Source: Paracentrotus lividus (Eukaryota > Echinodermata > Echinoidea > Camarodonta > Echinidae). From it: a stretch of 64,000 nt of DNA. The notes below the pieces were generated by a model that worked only from the letters and a program-made list of their open reading frames with translations, did no database searches and was not told the DNA's origin. A program made the position numbers and the translations under genes. Location of the stretch: contig CALNVZ010003433.1 in NCBI GenBank assembly GCA_940671915.1, positions 28,762,367 to 28,826,366 of the forward strand, read 5' to 3'. Shown here in pieces: positions 11,770 through 62,120 of the stretch (within the stretch, counting starts at the first letter, position 1; every line of letters begins with the position of its first letter).

Positions 11770-12900
11770 GACGGGAGTTGATGTTTGTTTCTGTCAAATT
11801 GTATACAGCTGCATACAGGCTTATTCAAAGGTATAAGTCAAATTCAATTTACAGGTTTCATTAAAAATGCCTCAAACAAACTTTATACTTTCATAAGATA
11901 AACATCCTTTCGCAAGGGCTTGCAAACCATTGTGCTCCTATTTTCTAATATAAATATAATGTATTTATGTGGACAAGACAATCATCGCATTCCTTCGATA
12001 TTTATAACCCCTACAGTTAAAAATGAACTGGTTACTATTGTTATTTGTCCGAGTGTCTTAATATGTCCAAATTGTATTCATCAGACAATCATCGATTATA
12101 ATCAGATTGGATGTAAAATTCTAATAGACCGTTTTAAATTTACGAATTGATTATTTCGTTAGATCATCCATCATGGATTATTGGAAACGGAGGGGAAGGA
12201 GCGATACTTACTCTTTGGTCCACTGCGCCTAAATGTATTCCAATATCAACGCCCCTGGCCATTTCGTTTTGTCTTATAATTTCTCTTTCACATAATATAC
12301 AGGTGTTATTGAGGCCACAACTGATCACTACCAACCGTAAAGTTCTTTAATCCATCCCGTTTTGAGTGATTTGAACCCCTGCTAATAAGGAAAACAATTA
12401 AGTTTTAATTTTGATTTTTTAATTTATCAATTTGTGTTAAATTATACTCAATATTTTCCATTACGTGTTCTATGAAGTGTAACTGATGGGGATTTTTGTA
12501 AATATTTGTAAATAATAAAATGGGTTGCCTATTTGGAAATAATAATTATTTTGCATTGAAAATGCCCCTGTGTCCGCGAATTTTGTTCAAGTTGGGGGTT
12601 TTAAATTTGGCTCAAAACTTATCACCATGAATTATTCACCCCCTCGTTAACGTGAATGTGTTGTTTATTTGAATCTAATCCAGTATTCCTTGTAATTAAT
12701 TAATTTTTGCAATTATTTCAATCAAAATTTTCACTTCAAAAGAGTTCATTCATTTTGTAAAAAACAATAATAAATTCATAATTGTTGAGTAACAAATGGT
12801 ATTAATTTTAATTTTCCCGTAGACTGTAAACAAAACGACAACACAGTCTATCACGCAAAATTTGCAAGGTGAGTACAAACAACTAAAACAATACAAAAAA
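11770..12900. other. AT-rich DNA, no gene recognised
   Basis: Two short plus frames (76 and 67 codons) at 11920-12350 have no recognisable motif, no splice context and AT-rich codons. They are not annotated as genes. Confidence 0.6.
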
Positions 12901-12908
12901 AGGCAGTA

Positions 12909-13054
12909 GTTGAATCTAGGGGGGGCGCAGGGGACGCGCGCCCCTCTATAATCCGAAAACCACTTTATTATTATAAACTGTAATGTTTTGGCAGCGCCAC
13001 CCATCGGAGCCTGACGCTCGCCCCCCCCCCACCGAAATCCCTGGATCGCGCCAC
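12909..13054. mobile_element. Degenerate CAGTGGCGCGATCC element end
   Basis: The right border reads (reverse) CAGTGGCGCGATCCAGGGAT followed by G-rich sequence, similar to the ends of the element at 8587. The left border (TGAATCTAGGGGGGGCGC) is a weak inverted match. It is probably a short non-autonomous relative. Confidence 0.5.
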
Positions 13055-13059
13055 TGGTA

Positions 13060-14470
13060 AAAGGAATAAAATTGAATAAGACCTTTTTGATACCAATTTC
13101 ATTTGATTGAAGTATCTGCAGTTTCTGTTTTTTTTTTTTTGTATTAGAAAAGAAAAGGGAATGTTTGGAGAGAAAAGAGTAACGTTATTTTTACGTATAG
13201 GCTCCCACTTTATCTCATCTGGATGTTGGTAAAAAGTGAACGCGTAAACATATAATTATATTTACAGTAATTAAATGACGTTGCAAACATTGTAATCATT
13301 CAAAGCTCGTAAGCATTTGAAGGAATATAGCAATGAATCAATTGAATATCGTTTTATTTCTTTCCATTTTCTCTCTTCTCGTTAAATTTTTCAGAAAGCT
13401 GACTCACAACGGTTGCAACATTACATGAGCGGCGAAACGGAACCCAACACGACCAGACATCTGACCATCGCAAGATACTCGCCTTTCTTTTTCCAAAACC
13501 CTAAAAGTGCACCCCAAAAGCCGCTTTTTTTGGCCCGCCTAATTGGGAATCACTGTGGTAGGTCAAGTCAGGTCAAAGTTCAGTGAGATGTTGGATCAGA
13601 GTGTAGGCAAGATGGATTACATGCGTTCGTTCAGGCATTAATAATGGGTGTATGCAGCTGAATGATCGAATATAGGCGACAATGAGGTCAACCGAATATG
13701 GACTGATTCGTGGAGGGGTCAAGGTATTATGAGATAAAATAGCGAATTTGCATGATTATTATGCAAAATCGTAATGATTATCATGGTAACTTGAATAAAG
13801 AAATTTACCTCGAAGATGACGGGATAAATTAAGCCCCTCCCCCCCTCCCAAGAGGTGAACAGGTTTCCCAAAATAAGGTTGCAATGTTTAGATTATATAT
13901 ATATCCTTTAAAAAAAGTTATTGGTTGCTGTTTTACATATTAGTGGTTAAACATGCGTTTTGTTCTGTTTATATAAATATGGTATGATATTATATTCCTT
14001 TAAAATAATTGTTGTGTGCTCCGAACACCCCGCCTCAGGCGGTCAACCATACACGTAACTCGTTCCGGATTCTTAAGATATCAAATGCTTTCGGAGGGTA
14101 GCCGTGTAAAATCCCCCCCCCCCATTAACAGGCTAATTGGAAGGGAAGCTAAACAAAAAACTTTCCCCTTTCCACACATTTTGGGACCATGATTTCGGGC
14201 CTTGATTCAGGATTTTTCCCTCAAAGATTGAAAACTAACCCCTAAATTAAAAATAGGGTCAGGAAAAAATGCTAGAAGACCCATTTCAATGATTTTTTCG
14301 GAATTTTCCTCCCTAACCTAGTACTAGGCCCCTTAAAATATAACGCTCTTTTTTCCGAAGAAATGCGGGAAGAGCATACGTGTATCGTTGACGCCTGAAT
14401 TTGTGTGTGTGTGTGTGGGGGGGGGGGGTGGGGGGATTGTAAGCTGTGTTTAATATTAGTGGTCAAACAT
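13060..14470. other. No gene recognised
   Basis: AT-rich DNA with a C-run at about 14110, a TG/G run at 14401-14434 and a poly-T at 14475-14495. Nothing coding was seen. Confidence 0.6.
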
Positions 14471-14497
14471 CGTGTTTTTTTTTTTTTTTTTTTTATA

Positions 14498-15928
14498 TAT
14501 ATATAAAATATCCTTTTATCTATCTACACTTGATGATACATAGTAGATCCTACATCAATTTCTATTCAATTCATTCATATCCTTATTTTTTCCAATATAA
14601 TTTGTATATATATACTTTTACATACTTTTACATTTTATTTAGTATTTACTCACAGAAGCGTTAAACATGTTTAAAATAATTGGTCACAGGTCAAACTTAG
14701 AATAATTCAATGACTATGTAAAATATCATAAAAACATTTTTATGACTTCTTTTTCCTCTTTCTCTCCCACGCTCATTGTTAACTTTGTCCAAAGCAAATT
14801 ATAATACAAAATGATACCAATTCAATTTTCGTAATGTTCCAGCTTGATCATGCATAACAAAAGCAATCCTGAATATGAATGCCCCCAAAAACTGCAAATC
14901 ATAAATCTGAGATTTATTAATGCATACCGAATATTTTAAGAATGCATTATGTTACGATTGTGGAATAATCTACCTTTAAAACAGAAGAATAACCAATCTA
15001 CACAATTTTAAATGTAATTAAAAAAAATATATTAAGTTCCTCTCCTGCTTCCTATGCCACCAAGTACGTTTCACTTTTTACTCACTTTTTCCCACATATA
15101 ATCCGTCTTTATATGCTTTTCTTTCTCTCAGAATATAAATAAGTCTGGCATATCTTTTCACATGTATTTATCCATTGTAACTGCACAATTTCAACTAGTT
15201 TTGTCGATACTATATATCATTCTAATTCATTGATTTGTTACTATGTGATGCTAGTATTTTGCTGTGTCATTAATACATTCAATTTGTATTCATTATTGTA
15301 TACAGTGCGTCCCAAAAAGAACTATTTCACTTTTGAAAAATGGTGCCAAATAAAAAGTATATTTTTTAGGTAATGAAATTTACATGTATGGGAAGCTCAT
15401 TATCCCAAATTTCATATGACATCAAAAAACTCCGAAAATAAAGTCATGCATAAATGAGCAGCGTTCACTTTTGTAAAGGGTATGGAAATTAGGGTGCGCA
15501 GGAATTGCCATTCCAATTTGTATGAGGAAAGTCATTTGGAGCTTATGGAATTGAGGATGATATAGCAGAATTACTTGATCAATTATGATGAGTTGGGGTT
15601 TGCTAAGTGACGTTTGTGGAATTGGGATTACATTTTCATGCATGAGTGAACAGAAATATGTTATTTCCTATTGTTGCATTGTACTTTCCAAGGTGTTCTT
15701 CAGTGGTGTGTTAGTGGTAGTCAGGATGGTGTGCAGAACAGGTGAGATGCAGGGTAAGATTTTTGATCAGTATTGATAATCGTTTTCAATGATCTTTGGA
15801 TTGTCTGAATGTCTAACATCAGTGATGTTCTTTTTTTCCAACAAACATTTTTTTAGAGTATTCATTACATAAATCCCTCCTGGATATTAAGTAATTCATG
15901 AGGAGTTTAGATAATCTTAACAGTAATT
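14498..15928. repeat. 1.4-kb duplicated segment, copy 2
   Basis: Direct copy of 1-1411. It follows a poly-T run (about 14475-14495). The last 625 bp of the segment are the left part of the CAGTGCGTCCC element at 15303-16669, so the duplication includes DNA outside and inside that element. Confidence 0.92.
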
Positions 15929-16147
15929 GAAATGTGGGGCAGGCATATTATGATGTCACTGATGTTTTAAACCCCCCACCCCCCCCCCCAAAAAAAAAAA
16001 AAAAAAAAAAAAAAAGATGCGAGGAGGTACATGTAGTTCAGGATATTTGAGTAGAAACCAATGATATGAATGATCAAAACAACCCATGCAAAAAGAGTGA
16101 TAAGATAAAGAGGGGGGAGACAGGGAGAGAGGGAGGAAGATAGAAAA

Positions 16148-16192
<45 letters not shown>

Positions 16193-16669
16193 NNNNNNNN
16201 NNNNNNNNNNNNNNNNNGGGGGGGAGAGAAAAGGAAGAGAGAGAGAGATTAAACACACCACTGAAGGACCTCATTAAATATACCTTGGAAAGTTACAAAG
16301 CAACAATAGGAAATACGTATTCCTGTTCACTCATGCATGAAAATGTAATCCCCAATTCCACAAATTTCACTTAGCAAACCCCAACTCATCATAATTGATC
16401 AGTAATTCTGCATATCATCCCTAATTCCATAAGCTCCAAATGACTTTCCTCAGACAAAATGGTAGGGCAATTCCTGCGCACCCTAATTTCCATACCCTTT
16501 ACAAAAGTGAACGCTGCTCATTCATGCATGACTTATTTTCAGAGTTTTTGATGTCATATGAAATTTGGGATAATGAGCTTTCCATACATGTAAATTTCAT
16601 TACCTAAAATCATATATTTTTTATTTGGCAGCCATTTCAAAAGTGTAAAGTTCTTTTTGGGACGCACTG
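15303..16669. mobile_element. CAGTGCGTCCC inverted-repeat element, complete copy
   Basis: It begins CAGTGCGTCCCAAAAAGAAC and ends with the reverse complement, flanked by TA on each side. The inverted arms are about 390 bp (15303-15690 and 16285-16669). The loop holds C/A runs, a (GA)n tract and an N gap. TA duplication and a CAGT terminus suggest a Tc1/mariner-type MITE; no transposase frame is present. Confidence 0.8.
16193..16217. other. Assembly gap (25 N) in a GA repeat
   Basis: The N run is flanked by (GA)n and G-rich sequence, a typical sequencing dropout at a simple repeat. Confidence 0.99.
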
Positions 16670-16679
16670 TATAGTAAAC

Positions 16680-18630
16680 ATTTGTGTTTGCAGGACCCTG
16701 TGGAAGACCAACTTTTGTTGAATGTGCTAACCTGTTGGAATAATAAAAAGATAAACAAAATATATCTATGAAGTAATCATATTCATAGTGTCATTTTCAG
16801 TAGAGAAATATATTTTCTAATCATGTGTGCCATTTGCTTTAGATTTTTATTTTTATTTTTTTTAAATAACTAATGTACCTATCGGTATCCATTCATAACC
16901 TTTTTTTCTTCTTTTTTTTTTACAGACACCCAATAGGGCTCAACTTTTCTTGCCCTTGCCCCAATTTGTATGGTCTCTGAAACTAAGTAGTTTTTTTTTT
17001 TTCCTTCAAATTATTTCAGGGCGGGTCCAGCAATTAAAATAGTGGAATACCAGCCGGTGGGGGGGGGGGAGGAGGAGCGCCATAATGTTCTGATTTTAAC
17101 ATACAGTCAATTGGCAGTTTTTAAATTTAAGGCGGTGTCCCCAGCACCCTGCCAGGAATTAAAATACCACTGTTCTTAAACTGAATACAGAAGAAAAGAA
17201 CACAGGGACAACAGTCAATATTTATTGTTTTTCTGTACAATATCTCACTTTAATTGTTCTACACATGATGATCAAGTACATCATATTCACTTTTTTTTTT
17301 CACATATTTTGTCTTCCAGCTTTCTCACTCTCTCGCTCACTCTCGACTATGTTCAAAGCAAGGGTAATATACAGCATTAATGCTAAAAAATAATATTATA
17401 CTTCATTCACAATGGTACATGCATATCTTTACAATATTATTCATGATACGTAGCACTTTAACATTTTTCTTCTAATCAAGATAGATACCTAATACAAACT
17501 AGACCAATTGACATCCAATATCTTCCTCCACAATACATCATTCTAAACTGCTATTACAAACATGATGATATACCCCTATCTCTGAACCTCTGATTGGTCA
17601 AAAATGTGGGCATCAAAACTACCGACTGCGGGGCAATAGTGAAAAATATTAATGGACATAGGTCTAGTTCTGTGTACAAATTCACCCATAAACTTTACCA
17701 CCAAATTAAAGCCCCTTTGCCTGTAAACAAATAATTTGCGAAAACACAGGTGATTATAAAACCCGCTCCACATAAAGTGTGCAATATTGGTTTCTTGTTA
17801 TATTATCATAATATGCAGTTAGCCTACTACTAGCCAATATCATGGAAATTACATGACGAGAATCCTTTTTTTTTGTTGTTATTAATAACATTCATTAAAT
17901 ATTTCATATGAAATAAACGATTATTTGTGAAAACAATGTGCTATACAAAGAAATGCAAAAGTGTTTCAAATTTCAGCCCAGCAGTGAAAATAAAAGTGGA
18001 GAGAAGAAAAAAATGTCCAGAATCGTAAGTTGCATATTTCATTTTCAAGGATATAGTGCAAGCGTTACCATAACACACATTGCTTAATTGATACTCTAAA
18101 ATAAATGAATCTGTCTTTTTCCATTTATCTGAGCTATCGGTACAAACAATCCTATCATGGTTTTTCAGAAATCAATTCCTTCCTAAATTAGTTTTAAGTA
18201 GTGTATCGAAAAGCAAGTTTTTTTTTTTTTTTTTTACTTTACTATCATTGTCATGTTTCAGTTCAGCCATTTCAAACTAATCTGCCTACTTATCAAAGCG
18301 TAAATTAATATATTGATGTCATTTGCAAAAAGTATAGTCATATAGATATGTGAGAACACAGTGACAAAAAATAATCAAATTGTGTGAATTAAAAAAAAAG
18401 TGCATATCACATATGAATTAATAATATTTCCTTCACAAAATGGCATCTATAGTGATTGCTTCAAGCAGATATACATATATTCCAATATTACTTTTCATTC
18501 ATATATATCAGTGGAAAATATATATTATAATAATCAAGGGCACACTGAATAAAAAAAAATTGATTATCATTCACAGGCTAATTCATAGTTCTAATTTTCA
18601 CATATTAAAACCTCAAAGAAATTGATATCA
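16680..18630. other. AT-rich DNA, no gene recognised
   Basis: Homopolymer T runs occur at 16990, 17290 and 18220. A TTTATT at about 17221 (AATAAA on the minus strand) is one of several possible distant polyadenylation signals for the gene at 23829 and above, without further support. Confidence 0.5.
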
Positions 18631-18634
18631 TATT

Positions 18635-18808
18635 CAGTGGAAACTCTTTACAACAAGGTCCTTGGGACCATAGAAGTTACCTTGTTATATTGGTAATCTT
18701 GTTATATCGGGGGAAAACAAAAGAATACAAGGAGCTGGGACCAGCTAAATTACCTTGTTATATCAGGAACCTTGTTATATCAGATCTCGTTATAACGAGT
18801 TTCCACTG
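18635..18808. mobile_element. Short MITE with CAGTGGAAACTC ends
   Basis: The 174-bp unit starts CAGTGGAAACTC and ends with its reverse complement. CTTGTTATAT recurs inside in several copies. The termini resemble pogo/Tigger-type ends with CTCGTTATAAC. A target duplication is not obvious. Confidence 0.7.
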
Positions 18809-18809
18809 C

Positions 18810-20310
18810 ACTAATGGAATTAAAAGCCACAAGGAAAGTGAAAACAAAACTTCATTTTGTCAAGTACACCACGATGACCAAAAATAGATGAACCAATTCT
18901 GGTAACCTGTGAAAAACCTAATCTGAAGCTTCTTTAAGTTGTGTCCTGAAACCGATCTATGTAAATTTGTAGGAATTGATTTCCAAGTACATTGTACATG
19001 TAAAAGCATAGGCTTGACCGACTGCTAACTTTTACAGGTCAGTGGACCACAACTTTTCAATGGCATCTCTACATAATAGTGATGCACTGGTACGTAAGGA
19101 GCATGTTACTATGCACGCAAATTATTACACATTCGCCTATGACACCAACCAAATTCCATTACTATTTTTTTTTTAAGGGGAGGGGAGCATGCAACTTTAC
19201 AGTTCATAATGTCAGGTTATAAGCATCCCAATGTCTTGACAAAATAGAAGTTATGTTTCTGACTTTCCTGGTGGATTATGTTTTTGTTGATGTATTATAA
19301 TATTATTCAATTTCTTTGAAATTCTACTCTAGTCTAGGCTTTGATTATAGAGGTCTCACAATTACTATGCAATACTGAGTTGAAATTCAATGCACACTCC
19401 TTCATCTACATCATCTATACTGATGAATCACATTTTTGGTAATAAAAATAATTTAAATAAATAATATCTCACTCTATGTACACAAATATTCATTCAATTT
19501 GTATAAAAAGCATACAGTAAAACAAAACTCAAATATAAAACTAATGAAATACAAAAAGCTTTACAAGTATAATCAACATGTTCTAAATAAGGTCTTAATT
19601 CGGGTAGCTGTAGGGACATGTTTTTTCTGTTTTTAGTAGAAGTAAATAAGTAACGTAAAATTCAAATGAAAAGGGAATTCTGCCTTTTTAATAATATAAA
19701 CAACATTTTTGAATACCACATAACACATAATGATATGAGTTCACTATGCACTCCCAATAAACTTTGAGAACTATATGTATTATAGTGAGGCAGCTAAGCA
19801 ACAATGCAAACATTAAAATCGTATCGGGTAGCATTTAAGTACATACGAGTGATGTGTAGCAAAATTAATACATATAAATGTCATGCCAATGGACATTAGT
19901 GAGATGACTAACACTTGTATAATGCATCTTGTGCAGGACAGTCTAAAAAATTAATCTGCGAGTCCATTTTTGATTACATGAATACATAGCCTGTTTAGCA
20001 TAATTGTGATCAATAGTAACAAAATGGTGAATGTAACATTTCAGTGATATGCTTGAATACACTATAAGGTTGGCATGCTTGTAAGTCCTTTATATACATA
20101 TAGAATGCAGTGGCATAGATTCTGGGAAATATACGTATCATTTACAAGTCTCATATCCCATTCCTGGAAGCAATTTCATGCTATTTCCAGTTCACCCATT
20201 AATATTTTAATGCTATTCTGGGGTATACCATAACCATTTTATTGTTCAGTGCAGTCTAATCCCACTGACATAGGGCCGTGTGAGGATCATGCTCCATTCA
20301 TATTGATATT
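18810..20310. other. AT-rich DNA, no gene recognised
   Basis: No open frame of interest and no inverted repeats were noted. It could be part of a long 3' UTR or intergenic. Confidence 0.5.
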
Positions 20311-20317
20311 ATAAATT

Positions 20318-20512
20318 ATAAATAGTGCATGCTCTACAATGCAACATACTAGATTATGTGCACGACAAATACTAAATTATCCCGAGGGCACATTTATTTC
20401 ACCGAGGCCGTAGGCCGAGTTGAAACAGATGTGCACGAGGGATAATTTAGTATTTGGAGTTCACATAGTCAGTAATGTTGCATTAATAGAGCATGCACTA
20501 TTTATTATAGTA
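20318..20512. mobile_element. Near-palindromic hairpin element
   Basis: AAATAGTGCATGCTCTACAA at the left is mirrored by the reverse of AATAGAGCATGCACTATT at the right, and CAAATACTAAATTATCCC pairs with GGGATAATTTAGTATTTG. The arms are about 80 bp and the loop contains GAGGCCGTAGGCCGAG. RNA from either strand would form a long stem. Confidence 0.75.
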
Positions 20513-20703
20513 AATAGACCCTAAAATCTTTGACCTTGCCTAATCTGGTTTTATCTTTGCCAATGTTTGCCAAACTTTTGGTGCTAATTTAGCTATTGTG
20601 ACGTGTATTGTTGCTACGCATATCTATTGTTGTGCGCACCATTTTACTGTTATTACGCGCTAGCGCAACAAGGCAGTCGATCTCACCATTCATTTTAACA
20701 CAG

Positions 20704-20770
20704 GTAAAAACCGTTCAATATAACAAAAAAACCGTTCAATATAACAAAAACCGTTCAATATAACAAAAAC
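20704..20770. repeat. Three-copy short tandem repeat
   Basis: The unit AAAACCGTTCAATATAAC is repeated three times with variable A spacers. Confidence 0.9.
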
Positions 20771-20883
20771 GTGAATGACACGTGACATCATTTCAACCAA
20801 TCACAACTCTTAAAATACTACCACTATTTACTATAACTGGATATAAGATGGGTCTACAGGTGAAGTTTCAATACAAGACTAAG

Positions 20884-21095
20884 AGGGACTAAATCCACTT
20901 TTATAACTTCAGAATGGCCTTTGTTTACCCGATTTTGTAAATGCGTCTATAGAAAAGGGATATTACAAAATGCATTTTCTTACAGATTGCAATCAACAAT
21001 TAAGAAAATCCTTTTGTTCAAAGACGGGTGCGTACCTGAACAATGGACTGATATAAACAACTCAATTTTCATCAAAAGTGGATTTAGTCCCTTTT
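20884..21095. mobile_element. Small inverted-repeat unit
   Basis: GGGACTAAATCCACTTTT at 20885 is repeated in reverse complement as AAAAGTGGATTTAGTCCC at 21073-21092. A 77-codon plus frame spans the unit (20921-21154) but has no recognised motif. Confidence 0.45.
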
Positions 21096-21159
21096 GGAAT
21101 GAAACTCTTCAAGTATTAGGCATAAAATATCTATTTCCTTGGTGTTGTAGATGATTGTA

Positions 21160-22450
21160 AATGATCAATATCTTTTTCTGTTTGCATAAAGATAAAAAAT
21201 AAATTCATTAAAATGCGAGAAAAGTATTAAAGGCTTTTTGGGTGAAGAAAATAGAGAAGGTACATTTACCTTGATATTGGAGGAATCTGGTTGAATGATG
21301 GCCAGATATCATGCAAGGTTGGACTATACATGTACCCTGTATTTATCTTTCATATATATTTTTCTGTTTTTTTTCATTAATGGTTATGAGGAAGGAAGTA
21401 TGGGACAAAACAAAATTTGTTTTCATTTTTCATTTTAGTGTGCACTTTTTCCTAACCAAATATCAAAAACACTTGCCCTGTTAGATGTATGTTACATGTA
21501 GGTAAAATATATAATATTGCATTGACGTTAGTATTCATGGTAGACACATTCAGCTATTCAGGATTGGCCTTTTTAATCCCATACATTTTATCATGGATCA
21601 GGATATAAGTTACATATTTCACGACAATGCTTCATATTTTATTTATAAATCATCTTGATCCTTTCATCTATAATATGTGACTAACTACTTTAAGTATAAA
21701 CTACTTTAAGTATCCAGCTTGAGGGCGAATCTATGAGATATATAGACAAGGAGAGTATGTACGTGTGATATTGGTGAATACATTGTGCATGAAATCAAAT
21801 ACATATGGCGTGGCAAAACTTGCATTTTTTTGTGACCATCAGGAATATACTACTTTTCAAATATCTACAATAACATGTACAGGCCATCGAGCACTCTTGC
21901 CCGGATCATACTAATCAAATGGTAGTCAATATTTTTTGTTGTTTTAATTGATAAATCTGTAAATCCATTTGACTTTATGAATGTATTGAATATGATTTTT
22001 CACAAAGCAATTGCAGTGTAAGTGAGTGCCTCCTGCAATGGCTGAAAAACTCTGTGTAAAAGTACCGACATATACATGTATGGTAAGGTATAAAAAGCCA
22101 TCCATTATTATTACCGTTATAAATATAAAATTTCATGTAAGTAAATATCTCAATTGTGTTTTAAGCAATTTTTTTTCCCCTCTTTTTTTTAAATGTTATT
22201 TTGGGAAGCAAACAAAATGATTGAGAATTACATGTACATTTTTCCTCATTCTTGGTACTTTCAGTATATTCTTAAAATATTTATACAAGTTTTATCTTAT
22301 TGATGATTGACGGCAAATAAAGATTGAAATCGTACTACAACTGTACTTGACCTTATTAAATGTCATCGCTACTGCATACACTGTACATACATGTACATTT
22401 TCAGCCTTCATATATAAATGTCTTTTAAAGTCAAAATGGCTTTGTCTCTA
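21160..22450. other. AT-rich DNA, no gene recognised
   Basis: Several TACATGTA words and AAATAAA runs are present. No coding region is supported. Confidence 0.55.
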
Positions 22451-22458
22451 CATGTCTT

Positions 22459-22945
22459 AAAGGGATTAATTAGTGATGGGAGAGATGGCGCTTTCGATAT
22501 CTAACTCCTTTGTCAGTTGGAATAAAATTGAGTACATTCTACAATCTTAGAGTATTTATTTTTAATGTATTCATCGCTTATTTGAGCAAATTTGATCCGA
22601 AAAAGGCCAATCTAAAAAAATAAAAAAAAACCCTGTCTGAATCGACGTAGGCACTGTCTGTTTCACTTCAACAGCCAGCACATGTAGATCCAATAGCAAA
22701 TTAGGTTTGCAAGTACACCTAACGCAAACTGTGTGTGTTTTAATGCTGCGCTCGTTGTGCGCGAAGGAGCTGAGCCTTTCGCTGAGATTTATGGCAAAAT
22801 CATTCCTCTCGGCAAAAACGCTCAAATTCATGAAAGAAATATCACACAATTTCTTTTTATGTATGCAGAGTAATATGAGATTACTTGCAGCTATTTTCAG
22901 TAGAAATTCTTTTCCCTTCCCATTACTAATGTATCCCTTTAACAA
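22459..22945. mobile_element. Foldback MITE-like element
   Basis: Ends are inverted copies: TTAAAGGGATTAATTAGTGA at the left and the reverse of TTAAAGGGATACATTAGTAA at the right. The interior supports a 130-codon minus frame and a 100-codon plus frame that overlap each other; neither resembles a known protein and both are taken as chance. It lies in the 3' flank of the ARHGAP39-like gene. Confidence 0.5.
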
Positions 22946-22949
22946 GCTG

Positions 22950-23828
22950 AATACTGAATTCACTCTTTCTCATAGGTATCATCCAGTTCAGCTAGACAAT
23001 GGTTTATAAGCAAAATTTAAACAATGCAATAAATGACGGAAAACAGATATTAAGTATCGGCACACCAATCAAGAGCATTTGATACAGTATGGGACAATAG
23101 CGGATATGATTATACGAGAAAAGAATACAGATGTCTCGATCTAGGTGCATATTATATTTAGGTTTAAACATAACTTCATCTATAGATTACAACATGGAGA
23201 AGGGAGTATTGTGATGGTAAACTTTTTTATAACTTTAAAAATATAAACAATTAACTTTTTTATTTCATTACATTTACCTTACATATACAAGGTACATTGT
23301 ATCTACACAAGGACACAAATGAGGGATGTTATTGCATTAAATGAAGTATTTCTTTTTTATTTTGTGACCATATGAAAATATCTCAAAAACATCATGGTGG
23401 AAGAAGCATTTTATAGACCTTTCTACCCAGAACTATTGTTCTTATTCTTGTCATGAACATATTTATGCTGGACATTTCTTTGTAAATATTCTCCAAAATC
23501 ACTTCTGTCAGTTCAAACTATCTTTATCTATACATTCTTTTTATAGACCCTATCAAAAAACAAAAAAAAATTAGCCTTCCCGACAAATCAAATAATGAAT
23601 AAGGAGAAGGTAATTTTTTATTGACCCTAGGAAAATATTTCAAACTTTGAGGTGGAAAATCTGATACAAGATGCTTCCAAAAACTTCTGTTAACACCCAT
23701 AAATCTTTAAGTTGTCACCAATTACCCTTCATATGATATCCAAATGAAGGGTAGTGGAGGACATTTCTGACAACCCTAGGAAAGTATCTGCATATATCTT
23801 GATACATGAAACCTTACTGCTTACATCA
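22950..23828 (-). other. Probable 3' UTR / 3' flank of the ARHGAP39-like gene
   Basis: AT-rich DNA follows the stop codon on the minus strand. Several TTTATT words on the plus strand (AATAAA on the minus) occur here and further left, but none is clearly the polyadenylation signal. A RACE or RNA read end is needed to place it. Confidence 0.4.
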
Positions 23829-60833
<37,005 letters not shown>

Positions 60834-61119
60834 TTAAAAAAAAAATAATAAAATTTCGTACAGAATAAAATTTTCAGGAAAATGCAGGGTTCCACAATTC
60901 CCCTTGTGCAAGGGGTCATGATTGTAGACCACCCCATTTTACATTTGTACTTAATTTTAGGGATCCAGAGTTCAAGTTTGGGGACCCATCCCCAATCTAT
61001 TGTTGCTTGAGGCCTGGATAATGGATAAGACATACAATGTGTACTTAGCTACATGGTTGGCCTCATAATATTGATTTTTGACAGTTACATGTGTATTGTA
61101 ATTTTTTAGAACACTTTTG

Positions 61120-61330
61120 ATGCCCCCCCCCCTCAATCAAGTCTCTGTTCTCTATACCTCTCTTTTTTACATCCTACTGTACTTTCACCTTTTCATATCC
61201 TCACTTCCTTTATCTCTCTCTCTCTGTTCTCCCTTTTCGCCCCCTATTGCTTCTCCCTCCGTCCGCCCCGCCCCCCCCACATCGCTCCCCCCTCTCTCTC
61301 TCTTTCTCTCTCTCTCTCTCGTTCTTTTTT
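61120..61330. repeat. CT-rich / (TC)n tract
   Basis: Polypyrimidine DNA with (TC)n at about 61210 and 61290-61325 and a C-run at 61268. The overlapping open frames are compositional. Confidence 0.9.
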
Positions 61331-61989
61331 CTCTATTCTTTACATTAATTTTTAATAAAGCCTTGATGTAGACTTGAGTTACAATTATACATATTTGGTG
61401 CAATAAAGGAGATATCTCCTTGGTGCAATGTCACAAGCTGCATTTACAGGATAGCATTCTCCAAATTTGGAAATTACAATTTCAGCTGTAGGTCAGACAT
61501 CTTCTATGTGGACCTTCATTGCAAATTTTTGTGTAAGGGATTGCCAAAGTCTTTGCTGCGTAACACATTTTAATAATCTCAATCACTTATAAATTGAGAT
61601 GCCTAAAGCACACAGGCTCATATTGTTGTTGACAGCCAGTGTAACGTACATGCAGAGAATCCAAAGAATGCTTGTTTCGAAGGTTGAGTTTGACTATCCT
61701 CACCTCCAAGATCTTACGTATTACTTGACATCCTGGAGAAATTCTTATTAAAGTCCAAGTGTGAACACAACCTCAGAGATGCCAAGTTTAAAACAAAAAT
61801 TTGTGTGAGATCATTCGCACCACGTTTGAAAGCAGTGCGCGGGCGGTGCTCTTTACCATATGTGCGCGCGCACGCTACACATGTTGCACGTAGTAAGCTA
61901 TCTTGCATATAACGATTGCCTGCATGAAAACATCACTCGCAGGGATTGATGCGTGACAAAACTGCCGATATTAAGGGTTTTCAAGCTCC

Positions 61990-62120
61990 AAAATGGTAAA
62001 AAATCTATAATAATGCTATTTTTTTTCATTTTGCGGGAGAATAAAGGGTGTTCGGCGCGAGATTGTGAGACAGACCCGAAATGCGTGATTCTCACCCAAA
62101 ATGCGTGAGATTGGTAGCGC
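61990..62120. repeat. ATGCGTGA repeat unit
   Basis: GAAATGCGTGATTCTCACCC and AAAATGCGTGAGATTGG form two imperfect units near a GAGATTGTGAGACAGACC block, which looks like a fragment of a dispersed repeat. Confidence 0.45.

Noticed and set aside
1-15928. LTR retrotransposon, reading the 1.4-kb direct repeats as LTRs
   Set aside because: No TG...CA borders, primer-binding site, gag or pol between them, and the repeat ends inside another element.
22571-23009. 130-codon minus and 100-codon plus frames
   Set aside because: Overlapping frames inside an inverted-repeat element, with no recognised motif or splice context.
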